42,181 bases of DNA, taken from positions 1 through 42,181 of the IMG/VR virus record IMGVR_UViG_3300002835_000390; one strand, given 5' to 3'. This stretch comes from a virus. The notes beneath the pieces were generated by a model that ran no database searches, had not been told where the DNA came from, and saw nothing but the letters and a program-made list of their open reading frames with translations. This document shows, piece after piece, positions 13,051-23,170 of this stretch (positions are counted from its first letter, which is position 1; the number at the start of each line of letters is the position of its first letter). The position numbers and the translations under genes were made by a program.

Positions 13051-16000
13051 ACTTCTGGCGATTTCCTGGGGCCGCCGTCCCGGTGAGCGAGCCGCGCAGG
13101 GCGTCGAGGAAGTTGTAGTTCTCCTGTACGCCAGTGGCGGACTCGATGGCGTACCCCGCCTTGCTGGCGATGCCCGACACCGGCAGGCCAGCCAAGAGGT
13201 CCAGCATGGTCAAGGCGTCGCGGATCTTGCGCCCGGTCACATCCTTGTCCGGCGAAGCCGCCGCCTCGATCAACGCGAAGGTGCCGCCGAACGCCCGCGT
13301 CAGCGCGCCAGCGACCGGCGTGTTGAGCATCTGGTCGTTGTAGGTCACATCGTCCAGTCGGTTGATTGTCAGCGCGCCGATCGCGCTTCCACCAGGGATC
13401 ATGCTCAGGGTGCCGCGCATCAGAGCGTCGATGCCGAACCACGCAAGGTCGCCCGCGTAGCCGTCATCGTCCTCGTCGTCCAGCTTGCCGCTGAAGGCGT
13501 TGGCAATCGCCGCCGCCACGATCGTCGGGGCCGCCATGCCCATGACCCAAGTGGAGAACAGTTGGCCCTTGTTGCTGCGCCAACCTGACTCGCGCACGAG
13601 CTTGGCGAACTCGCCGTAGTTCAGGTTGAACATCATGTTGAAGTAGTTGGTGAACTGCGTGAACGTCCGCACGAACTCCGTGCCGCCCTCCACGCGAGCG
13701 ACCAACTCGGGCTGCGTGCCGCCCTGCGTCATCGTGACCGCAGCGTCTGCCCGAGCGATAGCCTCCGTCTCCGCGACGCCGGCAGCCAACGCCTGCTCGT
13801 ACGCACCAGACCAGACCACGGCGTCCATGACGTTCTGGACGGTCTGCTGCATGAAATAGGCGTGCTTCTTGGCGTACGACTTCGCCTTGTCGAACTTCGA
13901 CGGGTTGAGCAGCACCTCGTTCATGTCCTCCTGAAGCTGGAAGATCTGGGTGCGGAACCGCTGGTTCATCAACAGCGACTTGGTGGAGATGAACTCGTAC
14001 GCCGCCCTGCGCTCGGCCCCGCTCGTAAGCACGATGCGCCGCAGCGCGCCGAACAGGTACGACGGCTTGACCTTCAGCAGAGCCAGCGAGAAGCCAGTTA
14101 TCTGCTGCACGGTGTTGGACAGGTTGCCGAACATGATCGCCATGCCGGCACGGTTGCGTACCGTTCGCAACGCAGAGTCGAACCACGGGCTGCCGCTTGG
14201 CGTTCCCGTGCGCTGCGACGCCACCTTCTCCAGCCACGGCATGATCGTGTTCGGGATCACCGTGGGATCGATGCTGTTGAAGGCCCCCGAGATGACATCC
14301 GACCGCAGCAGCCGAGTCACGCCCCACAGGGCCGGCTGTACGTTGACGAACCGCTGCACGAACTCGATGTGCTGGAACTGCCTCGACAGGTCCAGATCCA
14401 GAGGCTTCATGTAGCGGTTCATGCGGGCGATCGTGAAGCCCCAACCCGTCACAGGCACCGCGTCGCGGAACTGCTGCTCAACCTCCGCCATCGAGCTAGG
14501 GTTGTTCAGGTCGTAGACAATCTCGCGGTCCACCTTCGCAGGGACGTACCCGCCCGCGTAGGTCTTGGTCTTGCCGTCTTGGAAGGTGATCGTGAACGGC
14601 GTCGCCTTCACCTCGTCCATGAACTGCCCGTACTTCATGCGGTACACCCGCTGAATCCCAGGCTTCATCTCCTCGTTCAGGTTCCAGATCTCCTGCGCGG
14701 CGTCGAAGTGCTCTTCGCGCAGGATGCCCGATTCCGCAAGCTCCGCGATCATCGCGTCGAACTTGCTGGTGTTCACGATGCCAGTCTTCTCGTCGTAGAC
14801 CGCCCACTCAAAGCCCTTGCCGCGACCACCAACGGTCAGCTTCGACTTGTTGGACAGGTTGCCGATGTGGGTCAGAGCCGCAACAAGTTCCTGCATCGTC
14901 TTGAACTTGTAGCCGATGTGCTTCTCCGTGATCGCCCACGAGTCCTCGATCCGGTTGTTCATGTACGGCGCGACCTTCTGCAAGATCGCCACGAACTGCG
15001 CGTGGTACTTGTCGCGGGCGGCGCGGTACTGCAACACCGCCTCTTGGATCGGACGCCAGAAGTACTTGGTGAACACCCCAGGCAACTTGCCGTCGAACTC
15101 ATCGAACACCGACTGCGCTCGACGCATCGAACTCAGGATGCCTTGGAACGTCCTGATGGCGGTCTGGATAGGCGTCAACGCCTCCTTCTGCCCAGGACGC
15201 GGACCCTTGGGCGCGATCTCCGCAGCCCGATCCGCAACCTGCTTCTCGATTTCCTCGACGGCGACTCGCTTGCCCTCGGCCAAGATCGTCTTCTCCTGCT
15301 TGGCCTCCTCCCACAGGGTCCGCAGCGTGCCGTCGAGCACCTTGAACTCGTCCACGGTCAGGTCGCGGAACGACATCTTGCGGACCTTCGCCTTCTCGAT
15401 CAGCGCATTGATCTCGGCGTAGCGCGCAGGCTCGTACTTCTGAAGCTGCGTCATGAACTCGGCAGCCTGCTGCGCCTTCGCCGCTTGGCGAGCCGTCGAG
15501 CCGCCGAACCCGTAGGCCAGCAAGATGGCACGGATGGCGTAGATGTGCTCCAGACTGCGGTTGCGCGCCAGCGAGGTATCCTTCTTGCGGAAGAAGGCGT
15601 TGAACCACTTGGTCGTGCGCTGGACGTAGGCGCGGATCTTCTGCGCCTCCTGAGCCATCTGGTTTTGCAGCAACTGATCGCGCTTGGCCTGGATCGCCCC
15701 AGGCAGATCGTTCTCCGTGAGCCGCGCCAAGGCGTCTCGGCTGCTGCGCCGCTCGGCAGCGGCGAACAGGTCGGGGCGGATCTCGCTGATCTTCTTGCCA
15801 GACAACGCCTGCTCCGCCGCCATGCGCGCCGACGCCCGCATGATCCGCATGGACAAGGCACCGTCGGCGTCCTTCTTCACTTGCTCGATGGCTTCGCGCA
15901 GCGACTCCCGTTCGGCCTCGGTAGCGGCCACCGCAGCCAGATCGTTCGCCTCCTTCTCCTGCGCCAAGCGGTTGTTCAAGGCGTCCAAGTCGGCGCGCAT

Positions 16001-19000
16001 GTCGGCAAGCAGTTGCTCCTTCTGCGACTGCTCCTCCATCGCCTCAGGACGGTTGTCTCCCATGCGCTGGGCACGCTGGAGCGCGTTCAACTCCATCGTC
16101 AGCCAGCGCGTGTTGGCCTCGTTGTGCAGCGACGCCGTGACCGCCTCCTCCAACGCCTCGGGGCTGGACAGGTCTTCGTAGTCACGCAACATGCGGCGGT
16201 CGAGTTCGTTCTCAACAGCCTCGGACATCTCGGGAGACTTCAGCAGATCCTGAAGCATCTCCGCCGTGTCGGCGTAGCCGAACTGCTCGGCCACCTGAGC
16301 AGGGTCCAGACCGTCTTCCGTCAGGTACTGCGCCAGCTTGTGCTTCTTGGCGCGGCGAAGCTCCTCGGCCTCGACCTTCCGCAAGCCCACCTTCTGAGCA
16401 GCGATGGCTGCGTCCAAGGCTTCCTTGGTTTCCCGCTGCTTGGCGTCGATCTCGGCGTTGGCCTTTCGGATCTCGTCGTTCTCGGCGCGGATGACATCCT
16501 TCTGAGCTTCCAACGCAGCCCGTTCTTCGGCCACCATGCTGCGCTTGGCTAGCTCGTCACGAAGCGTCTTCAGCTTGGCTTCAAGTTCGACTCGCTCGGG
16601 AGCGTTAGCAGCCAGCTTGGCAAGTTTCGTCTCGGCGTTGGTGATCCGATTCTGCGTCTGCTTGACGTTGCCAGAGCCAGACGCCCTTACCTCGGGCATC
16701 CGCATCAGCGGACGGATCTCTTGCCCCAGCCACATCTCATGCAGAATGCGGGCGGCCTCTACCTGCTGGTTCAGGTCCGTCATCACGACGTTCGCAGCCA
16801 GCGGCATCTGCGTCAGAGCCTCGCGGTTCAGCCCGTGGACCGCCGCCTTCTGCTCCGACACCTCGCCCGTGTCGCGCCGCTCCGTGCCGTCCGCCAAGAA
16901 GTCGCGCAGGCGGTACACCCGCTGCTTCTGCACCTCGGCAGTCGCCTCATCGCGCATGGCCTCGCGCACGCCGGCAGCCTCCTTCTGCAACTTGGCAAGC
17001 CGCTCGTCAAACGTGCCGTGCAACTGGCCCAGCACCGTCATGCTCCGCCGCGTCAGTTGCGTCACCGCCTCGTCAATCCGGTCACGCTCGGCAGCGCGGT
17101 ACTTGTCCCAGTCCTCCGCAGGGTTGCCCAGCTTCGTCCAAGTCTCCTTGTCCAAGAACAGCGGAACAGCCGCCCGCGTGGCCTCGGCCAGCTTGATCTG
17201 GTCCTCCGCCGCCACCATGCGCCGGAACACCGCCCGCACCTCAGGCGTCAAGCCAGGAAGATCCTGCCCCGTCTCCTGCTTGTACGCCTCGTTGATGCCA
17301 GACAACTGCTTCCAGACATCCACGAAGAACTTGCGGATCGCGCTGAAGATGCGCGTCATCGACAGCGACGGCGACTGGCCCTCAAGCAGCCAAGCCTCCC
17401 ACGAGTAGGCCACCGTCTCGTGGATCACGCGCTGCTTCTCGCTCGGGAGCGCGAGGTACTCCTCCAGCGTGCCCTCAAACTTGGCGAACCGCAGCAACTC
17501 CATGAAGTCGGCGCGCATCTGCTCCGTCGCCACGCCGCGAGCGATCATGTCCGCGTGCGTGTCGAACATGAAGTGCATCAACTCGTGGAACCAAGTCGTT
17601 TCCCGCGCACCATTCGGGCCTTGGTTCAGCACCGTCCTTCGCATCAGGCGGCTGTAGGTGCCGCCGACGCCAGCTTCTGGCTGCTGGCTGTACAGAATGC
17701 TTTCCTTCGTCTGGTCGAACCGCTGCGACAGCGGGATGACGTTGCCGGCGGCGTCGCGGGTTACGGGGTCGGCCAGCTTCGCCTGCCGTGGCGCAAACAC
17801 GATAAATGAGTCGCCAGTGCCCTCGGCCTCGTTTTTGTAAACAACTCCATCGTACCCCTTGCTTATCAATAGTTCGCGCAATGCGGCATTGTTGTCTGAT
17901 GCGTTAAAGACGCTTTCGTACTCACTCTCCGAGATGCTGACGCCCGCCTTCCTCGCTTCCCGCATTACAGACTGGTAGCCCCAGGTGCCAAGATCAGGAA
18001 GTCTAAGCGGCTTGCGAAGGTCTACAAAAAACGGAAATGCATCACCAAACATCTCGGCTTGTCCTTGATTGCCGAGATGAACACCAAGCTCCTTTCCGTC
18101 GCTTGGAAAGTTGAATACGTCAAACTCTAGTTGCCTAACAGGACGAGAACGTGTCTTACGCCGCAGTTTTTGCAAAGATTCTTCAAGGCTGCGCGCTCTG
18201 GTGGCAACTTCTTGGGTAATCCCCTGCTGATTTGCATCATCTGGAAAATACTGAAGCTGCCGCTCCAGCATGTACGCCACATCTTCAGCAAAACCAAACT
18301 TTGCTCCAATATCTCGTAACTCTTGAAATAGTTGTTGCTCCTTATCTCCAGCAGAAGAAGAAACAGCCTCCACTACGTCGGTAGTTGCGGCAGTTCCGTG
18401 CCACAGCTTTCGCTTGTACCCCGCCCGCTTCGCCGCCTCATCCACCATCCGCTGCGCCGTCTCCAGATCGCCCGCCTCGACGGCGGCGAGGTAGGCGGTG
18501 TCCTGCTCAGGCGTGATGCTCCGCAGCGGCTGCGACTCTGCCTGCTGAACGTACTGCTCCAGTTCCGCCCGCTGCTCCGGCGTGATCTGCGCGCTGGGGT
18601 CGGCCAGTAGCGTCTTGGCTTGGTCGATGGGCTGGACGGTTGGCTGCGCGGGAGCGGCCTGCGGTTCGGCAGCAGCCACCTCCTGCGTCGGCTGCGCCTG
18701 CTCGGGAGCCGCCATCTGGCTCAACCACGCCGGGGGCTGCACAGCCGCCGCAGGCTGCGCGGCAGCACCCATGGTCGTCATGCCCTTGGCGGCGTGCCAT
18801 TGCTCGGGCGTCACGCCCTCCAGCATCGCCATGCGCTGCACGATGACCGAGTACAGGCTAGCCCCGATGCGGGCCTCCAGCGCGCTGCGGCCAGCCTGCC
18901 GAATCTGCTGGGCCTGCATGTCGCGCACGCGGTTCGCGCTGTCGCGCCACTCCTTGTCCTGCTGCGCCTTCTCGCTGATCGACTTCTGCATCTCGCCAGC

Positions 19001-20668
19001 GCGCTTCTGGATCTGCCCGCTGAACTGCTTGACCTCGTTCTCGCTCATCCCGTACGGGTCGATGCGGATGTCGCCCATCAGCGCGGACAGCATCTCGCTG
19101 CGCCCCAGCTTGGTCGTCAGGTCCGCCGACTTGATGCGGATCATGTCGTTCTGACCCTGCACCGCCTGCAACTGGTTCGACACCTCGGGCAGCAAGTCGC
19201 GCAGAACGTCGAACGCCGACTTCTGGAGCTTGCCTTCCGCCGTCGCCGCCTCGTCAATCGCAGCCAGCCGCGAGCGCAGCGTCTCGCTGTTGATGAAGAC
19301 CTCCTCGACAGCCTGCCCCTGCACCGACTCTTGGAACTGCCGCGCAAGTTCAGGGTTCCGCTCCGTCAGCCGGCTGTCGTTGGTGCCCTGCACCATGGCC
19401 TTCAGCACTTGCGTGTCGATGTTGGCCTGCTCGGCGCGCTTCATGTCGGTCACGAAGTTCGCCATGGGGCCGGGGAGGCCCAAGACCATCATGCTCAGGA
19501 CCGTCTTGCTGGCGATCTCACCGATGCGGTCGTAGATCTGCTGGCGGCCCTGCGGCGTCGCCATGAGTTGGTCGAGTTCGGGGCGGCTGAACGCCTTGGC
19601 AGCCTCGCCGCCAGCGATCTGGGTGATCTCTTGGAACACCTCGGTGCCGACCTCCGCACCGACGCCCTTCAGGTAGGCCATGGCAGCCTGCCCAAGGCTG
19701 GTGGTTGCCGTCTGCGGCTTGAACACCTTGGGCATGACCTTTCTGCCGAGCTTGCCGCCCAACTGCTGGAACGGCTTCAGGGCATACTTGCCGAGCACGG
19801 TTTCCGCCGCACCGTTGATGATGCCCACGCCGAGGGCTGCCGTACGGGCTTCCTCCTCGCCGTACCCGCTTTCGAGGTAGTCCAAGTAGGCGTTGCCGCC
19901 CTCGATAGCCGCCGTTTGGGCACCAGTGGTCAGCAGGAAGGCCGTGGGGGCCGAAACGATCGCCAAGGGCGGAGCGACAGCCGCCACCGCCGAAGCCGTC
20001 CCAGCAGCCGCCAGGGACGCCGGCAGGGTCTTGCTCATCTGGCCTACGACCTCTGCCGTGCCTCCGCCCATGCCGTACAGCAAGCCGCTCATCTCGGGCA
20101 GGCGGGGAGCCTTCTTCATCTCCTCCAGCCGGTCGAGGTCCGCCTGCGTAGACCAGCCCATGGCGATGCGGGTGCCGATCTCGCCGCGCTCAACCATCAT
20201 GCGGCCACGGCTGTAGTTCTCCCCGACCCACTGCCAGAAGCCTTCAATCCGCTGGAGGTTTTCGAGGTCGTCGTACGCTTGCGCGGCGAAGTCGTACTGC
20301 CGCATCTGCGCCGACAACTGGGGGTACTTCTGGTCGAAGGCCATAGCCTCCGCCTGCCGCTGCTTGGCAAGCTGCTCCGCGACCTTCCAGTCTTGGTCGG
20401 GGTTGTTGGGGTCAAGGCCCAACTGCTGCGAGACGGCGACCTTCTTCGCGTACAGTTGGGGGTCTTGCGACACCGCCGTACGGAAGTTCTGTAGCTGCTG
20501 CGACTTCTCGGCCTCGCGTTCAGCGATCCACCGCTGCGCCAGCAACTGCCCGCCTGTTGGCTGCTGGATGGCGGGGACCGCCTCCAACGCAGGCGGCGGC
20601 TGCACGACAGGCTGCGGCGCGGGCTTCGGGTCTTGGATGTCGGACGCGAGCGTGTCGGGAACTTCCAT
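13049..20668 (-). CDS. Giant internal virion/ejection protein (gp16-like, polyvalent)
   Basis: At 2539 aa this is the largest gene, about 1.8 times T7 gp16. It follows gp14- and gp15-like genes, so it should be a core protein ejected into the cell. In order: polar N-terminus; hydrophobic segments near residues 210-260 and 385-405; Pro/Gln/Ala-rich linker (about 640-700); an ADP-ribosyltransferase (ART)-like domain about 750-960 (LWHGT with H757, then LGVHLGNQGQAEMF, GYDGVVYKNE, GDSFIVFAP), as in large polyvalent proteins; an HELMH zincin motif at 1028-1032 with a downstream HETVAYSWEAWL; a long coiled coil (about 1200-1700); and a C-terminal membrane-active region with hydrophobic stretches. 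No lysozyme or transglycosylase motif was recognised. The ART part is unusually low in GC. The start at 20668 has a weak SD. Confidence 0.8.
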   Translation of the reverse strand: MEVPDTLASDIQDPKPAPQPVVQPPPALEAVPAIQQPTGGQLLAQRWIAEREAEKSQQLQNFRTAVSQDPQLYAKKVAVSQQLGLDPNNPDQDWKVAEQLAKQRQAEAMAFDQKYPQLSAQMRQYDFAAQAYDDLENLQRIEGFWQWVGENYSRGRMMVERGEIGTRIAMGWSTQADLDRLEEMKKAPRLPEMSGLLYGMGGGTAEVVGQMSKTLPASLAAAGTASAVAAVAPPLAIVSAPTAFLLTTGAQTAAIEGGNAYLDYLESGYGEEEARTAALGVGIINGAAETVLGKYALKPFQQLGGKLGRKVMPKVFKPQTATTSLGQAAMAYLKGVGAEVGTEVFQEITQIAGGEAAKAFSRPELDQLMATPQGRQQIYDRIGEIASKTVLSMMVLGLPGPMANFVTDMKRAEQANIDTQVLKAMVQGTNDSRLTERNPELARQFQESVQGQAVEEVFINSETLRSRLAAIDEAATAEGKLQKSAFDVLRDLLPEVSNQLQAVQGQNDMIRIKSADLTTKLGRSEMLSALMGDIRIDPYGMSENEVKQFSGQIQKRAGEMQKSISEKAQQDKEWRDSANRVRDMQAQQIRQAGRSALEARIGASLYSVIVQRMAMLEGVTPEQWHAAKGMTTMGAAAQPAAAVQPPAWLSQMAAPEQAQPTQEVAAAEPQAAPAQPTVQPIDQAKTLLADPSAQITPEQRAELEQYVQQAESQPLRSITPEQDTAYLAAVEAGDLETAQRMVDEAAKRAGYKRKLWHGTAATTDVVEAVSSSAGDKEQQLFQELRDIGAKFGFAEDVAYMLERQLQYFPDDANQQGITQEVATRARSLEESLQKLRRKTRSRPVRQLEFDVFNFPSDGKELGVHLGNQGQAEMFGDAFPFFVDLRKPLRLPDLGTWGYQSVMREARKAGVSISESEYESVFNASDNNAALRELLISKGYDGVVYKNEAEGTGDSFIVFAPRQAKLADPVTRDAAGNVIPLSQRFDQTKESILYSQQPEAGVGGTYSRLMRRTVLNQGPNGARETTWFHELMHFMFDTHADMIARGVATEQMRADFMELLRFAKFEGTLEEYLALPSEKQRVIHETVAYSWEAWLLEGQSPSLSMTRIFSAIRKFFVDVWKQLSGINEAYKQETGQDLPGLTPEVRAVFRRMVAAEDQIKLAEATRAAVPLFLDKETWTKLGNPAEDWDKYRAAERDRIDEAVTQLTRRSMTVLGQLHGTFDERLAKLQKEAAGVREAMRDEATAEVQKQRVYRLRDFLADGTERRDTGEVSEQKAAVHGLNREALTQMPLAANVVMTDLNQQVEAARILHEMWLGQEIRPLMRMPEVRASGSGNVKQTQNRITNAETKLAKLAANAPERVELEAKLKTLRDELAKRSMVAEERAALEAQKDVIRAENDEIRKANAEIDAKQRETKEALDAAIAAQKVGLRKVEAEELRRAKKHKLAQYLTEDGLDPAQVAEQFGYADTAEMLQDLLKSPEMSEAVENELDRRMLRDYEDLSSPEALEEAVTASLHNEANTRWLTMELNALQRAQRMGDNRPEAMEEQSQKEQLLADMRADLDALNNRLAQEKEANDLAAVAATEAERESLREAIEQVKKDADGALSMRIMRASARMAAEQALSGKKISEIRPDLFAAAERRSSRDALARLTENDLPGAIQAKRDQLLQNQMAQEAQKIRAYVQRTTKWFNAFFRKKDTSLARNRSLEHIYAIRAILLAYGFGGSTARQAAKAQQAAEFMTQLQKYEPARYAEINALIEKAKVRKMSFRDLTVDEFKVLDGTLRTLWEEAKQEKTILAEGKRVAVEEIEKQVADRAAEIAPKGPRPGQKEALTPIQTAIRTFQGILSSMRRAQSVFDEFDGKLPGVFTKYFWRPIQEAVLQYRAARDKYHAQFVAILQKVAPYMNNRIEDSWAITEKHIGYKFKTMQELVAALTHIGNLSNKSKLTVGGRGKGFEWAVYDEKTGIVNTSKFDAMIAELAESGILREEHFDAAQEIWNLNEEMKPGIQRVYRMKYGQFMDEVKATPFTITFQDGKTKTYAGGYVPAKVDREIVYDLNNPSSMAEVEQQFRDAVPVTGWGFTIARMNRYMKPLDLDLSRQFQHIEFVQRFVNVQPALWGVTRLLRSDVISGAFNSIDPTVIPNTIMPWLEKVASQRTGTPSGSPWFDSALRTVRNRAGMAIMFGNLSNTVQQITGFSLALLKVKPSYLFGALRRIVLTSGAERRAAYEFISTKSLLMNQRFRTQIFQLQEDMNEVLLNPSKFDKAKSYAKKHAYFMQQTVQNVMDAVVWSGAYEQALAAGVAETEAIARADAAVTMTQGGTQPELVARVEGGTEFVRTFTQFTNYFNMMFNLNYGEFAKLVRESGWRSNKGQLFSTWVMGMAAPTIVAAAIANAFSGKLDDEDDDGYAGDLAWFGIDALMRGTLSMIPGGSAIGALTINRLDDVTYNDQMLNTPVAGALTRAFGGTFALIEAAASPDKDVTGRKIRDALTMLDLLAGLPVSGIASKAGYAIESATGVQENYNFLDALRGSLTGTAAPGNRQK
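17821..18360 (-). other. Low-GC segment inside the gp16-like gene (ART domain)
   Basis: By hand count GC is about 48% (262 of 540), while sampled flanking lines are 67-73%. The segment coincides with most of the ADP-ribosyltransferase-like domain and stays in frame. This is what a recently acquired domain insertion would look like. Confidence 0.7.
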
Positions 20669-20679
20669 GCTGATTCAGA

Positions 20680-23169
20680 TTACCGCGACTTGCGTTGGGC
20701 CTGGAGTTGTTCTGCGAGCCTTTTGGCTCCAGCGGTCTGGTTGACCTGATGCTGCTTTTTCAGCACCTCAATCGTCTTCTCGTTAGCGAGCTTGTTGATG
20801 AGTCTCTGAACAGCGCGAGACTCTTCCTTGGCGGCCAGTTCTTCCTCAAACTGCTGGCGCGGTATTGCAGGAAGCATCATGCCCGGCATGAACGACGGGC
20901 CAGCCGGAGTTGAAGCCGCAAGAATCGCTTGCTCCATGCGCTTGCGCGCCTCGGCCTCTGCGCCAGGATTCGACCAGTCAACCGATCCGAACACGTTGGT
21001 TTCCTTGGCGATGGCCATGAACTCTTCGATGTTGTTCATGGCATCCTCCGCCTTGACCTTCTCGCCGGGAGGCAAATAGCTCCTCACCCACGAAGGGAGG
21101 TCGATCCGAGTCTGATCCAGCCCGCCGCGCACCTGATTCAGGCCGATGCGCCGCTTCATGGCATCCTGCTCGTTGAGCTTCTTGGTCTGGTCGCCGCGAG
21201 CGATCTCGGCTTGCAGGTAAGTGCGGATCAGCGGATCAAGGCCCTCGGGCGGCTTGGTGATGTCGTTCCAGCTACCATCGGAGGATTGAGCGCGCTGAAG
21301 CACTTCCTCCAGCATGGTTGCCTTCTCAAGCAACTTGGGGTCATCTTGAACCGCGAGTTCTCCGTTAGGCAGCCGCTTGATCTTCAGCGCAGCGATGGCG
21401 TCCGCAACGTCTTGCTGCGCCTGCGTCCGAAGCTCGGGCTTGTTGTACCAGTCGCCAAGCGTCACGCGAACCGTGTTGCCTTGACCATCGCTCTCTTGGA
21501 ACGTGATCCGCTGCTTGTCGGCATCGGACATGTTCGGCCACGAGATTTGTAGCTGGATAGGGTCGATCTGCTGCTCGCCAAGCGACGGCGCGAACGTGAC
21601 CTTCGCCTTGGCCGAGGCGGCGTAGTCCGTCACCCACTTGCGCTGCGCATCGCGGTCATCGCCGGAGACGCCAGCCGCGTTCATCTTGGATTCCAACTCG
21701 ATCTGCGTGTTCAGCCACCGCTGACCGGCGGCGCGCTGCTCGTCGTTGGCTTTTTCAGCAAACCACGCACGGTCGTACGGCTGACCAAACACCTTCTCGA
21801 CCAGCGATTGGTTGAAGTCCTGATCCGAGGTCAGCTTGACCAGATCCACGCGCTTCCTTCCGCTCGGGCCGACCTGCAAGTTGTTGGCCTTGACGTACAG
21901 GTTCTCCAGCCGATCCAAGCTGCCGTTGCTGAGTGTCTTGCCTGCTTGGGCGCGAAGAGCACTCCACTGAACTCCGACGATCTGCTGCGGGTTCGCTTCG
22001 ATGCCACTCAACCAATCCAAGCCGTCCTGCGTGTCGATGCGGCCCTTCGCCGCATGGAACTCCTGCGCGTCGCGGAGCATGTTCTCCGTGTTCAGGCTGT
22101 CCACCAGCAGCGGGTTGCTCGACAGCCACGAGGTCCAGTCTTCGCCACGCTGGATCGAGCCAGCTAGGGACCGCTCGTACTCGTCTCGCAAGCGGTTTCG
22201 CGTGTCGTCCTTCGCCGCCTTGTCGAGGCCGTAGGCCGCCTGCAACTTCTGCGCGGTGGCGTTGTAGGTCACGCCGTCGATGTCGCCGATCTGGCGAAGT
22301 TGATCCAGCATCTGCATCTGGTTGCCAAGGCCCTCGCTGTACCCGCGAAGCTCCCGCGACAGCATGAACGCATCGTCGTCCACATCCATCGTCCGCAGTT
22401 GCTGCTCGACCTTGGAACGGTTCTCTGGGCTGACGCTCTGGCCGTTCTGCTTCCAGTACTCACGCGCCATCTGCCGCGACTGCGGATCTTGGTTCTCCAC
22501 CATCGAGAGCATGGCCGTGACATGCAGGTTGTCCTCCGCCGAGTCGCGCATCAGGCGGAACTGCTCGCTGTCCTCGGGGATGCCTTGAGCGCGAGCAAGT
22601 ACCTGCACTTGCCGCATGGTGTCCTTGTAGATCGGGTTGTCGCTGACGGCACCCTGCGGGATCGTCCCGGCAGCCGTGTACTGCTGCGCGAAGTCCTTGA
22701 AGTTCGCCTTCAGCGCAGCCGACGCTTCGCCCAACTCGTAGGCAGTCGCCTGCCCTTGGTAGTGGTCGTCAACGTAGGTCGTGAACTGCGAGGAGCGGAA
22801 TGTGGCTCGCTCCGAGAACAACTCGCGCTGCCACTGGTTGTCCAAGCCGCCCGCAAGCTCCTTGCGCTTCTGCTCCAGATCCTGCAAGAACTTGTCACGC
22901 GACTGCACGGCGTCCTTGCCGCGCATGTTGCGGTACTGGCTCAACGCCGCCCGCGTGAACTCGCTGAACTCCGTGTCGGCGGAGCGCGCCTTGGAGTCGT
23001 TGATCCGGTCAGCCAGCCGCATGACGCCCGCGCCAGCCTGCTCGACGCCTTGGCCTAGCTGCTGAAGCTGCTGCCCCATGAAGTTTTGGGCAGGCGAAAC
23101 CTGCGTGGCCTGGAACTGCGGCATGGCCCCGGCTTGGAGGCCAACGGAGGGAGTCGGTACGCGAGGCAT
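20680..23169 (-). CDS. Internal virion protein (gp15-like)
   Basis: An 829-aa mostly helical protein (T7 gp15 is 747 aa). The N-terminus 'GQQLQQLGQGVEQAGAGVMRLADRINDSKARS' and 'ALSQYRNMRGKDAVQ' are typical of podovirus gp15-type core proteins, which form the DNA-translocating channel with gp14 and gp16. No membrane segment. It lies between the gp14- and gp16-like genes; the ATG at 23169 is 1 nt after the upstream stop. The C-terminus is basic (KLANEKTIEVLKKQHQVNQTAGAKR). Confidence 0.8.
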   Translation of the reverse strand: MPRVPTPSVGLQAGAMPQFQATQVSPAQNFMGQQLQQLGQGVEQAGAGVMRLADRINDSKARSADTEFSEFTRAALSQYRNMRGKDAVQSRDKFLQDLEQKRKELAGGLDNQWQRELFSERATFRSSQFTTYVDDHYQGQATAYELGEASAALKANFKDFAQQYTAAGTIPQGAVSDNPIYKDTMRQVQVLARAQGIPEDSEQFRLMRDSAEDNLHVTAMLSMVENQDPQSRQMAREYWKQNGQSVSPENRSKVEQQLRTMDVDDDAFMLSRELRGYSEGLGNQMQMLDQLRQIGDIDGVTYNATAQKLQAAYGLDKAAKDDTRNRLRDEYERSLAGSIQRGEDWTSWLSSNPLLVDSLNTENMLRDAQEFHAAKGRIDTQDGLDWLSGIEANPQQIVGVQWSALRAQAGKTLSNGSLDRLENLYVKANNLQVGPSGRKRVDLVKLTSDQDFNQSLVEKVFGQPYDRAWFAEKANDEQRAAGQRWLNTQIELESKMNAAGVSGDDRDAQRKWVTDYAASAKAKVTFAPSLGEQQIDPIQLQISWPNMSDADKQRITFQESDGQGNTVRVTLGDWYNKPELRTQAQQDVADAIAALKIKRLPNGELAVQDDPKLLEKATMLEEVLQRAQSSDGSWNDITKPPEGLDPLIRTYLQAEIARGDQTKKLNEQDAMKRRIGLNQVRGGLDQTRIDLPSWVRSYLPPGEKVKAEDAMNNIEEFMAIAKETNVFGSVDWSNPGAEAEARKRMEQAILAASTPAGPSFMPGMMLPAIPRQQFEEELAAKEESRAVQRLINKLANEKTIEVLKKQHQVNQTAGAKRLAEQLQAQRKSR

Positions 23170-23170
23170 T

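Noticed and set aside
13862-16552. Long plus-strand open frame (896 aa) opposite the gp16-like gene, and others such as 18620-20494
   Set aside because: They mirror the codon periodicity of the strongly coding minus strand, have low-complexity Leu/Arg/His composition, and show no motif. High GC leaves few stops in the antisense frame.
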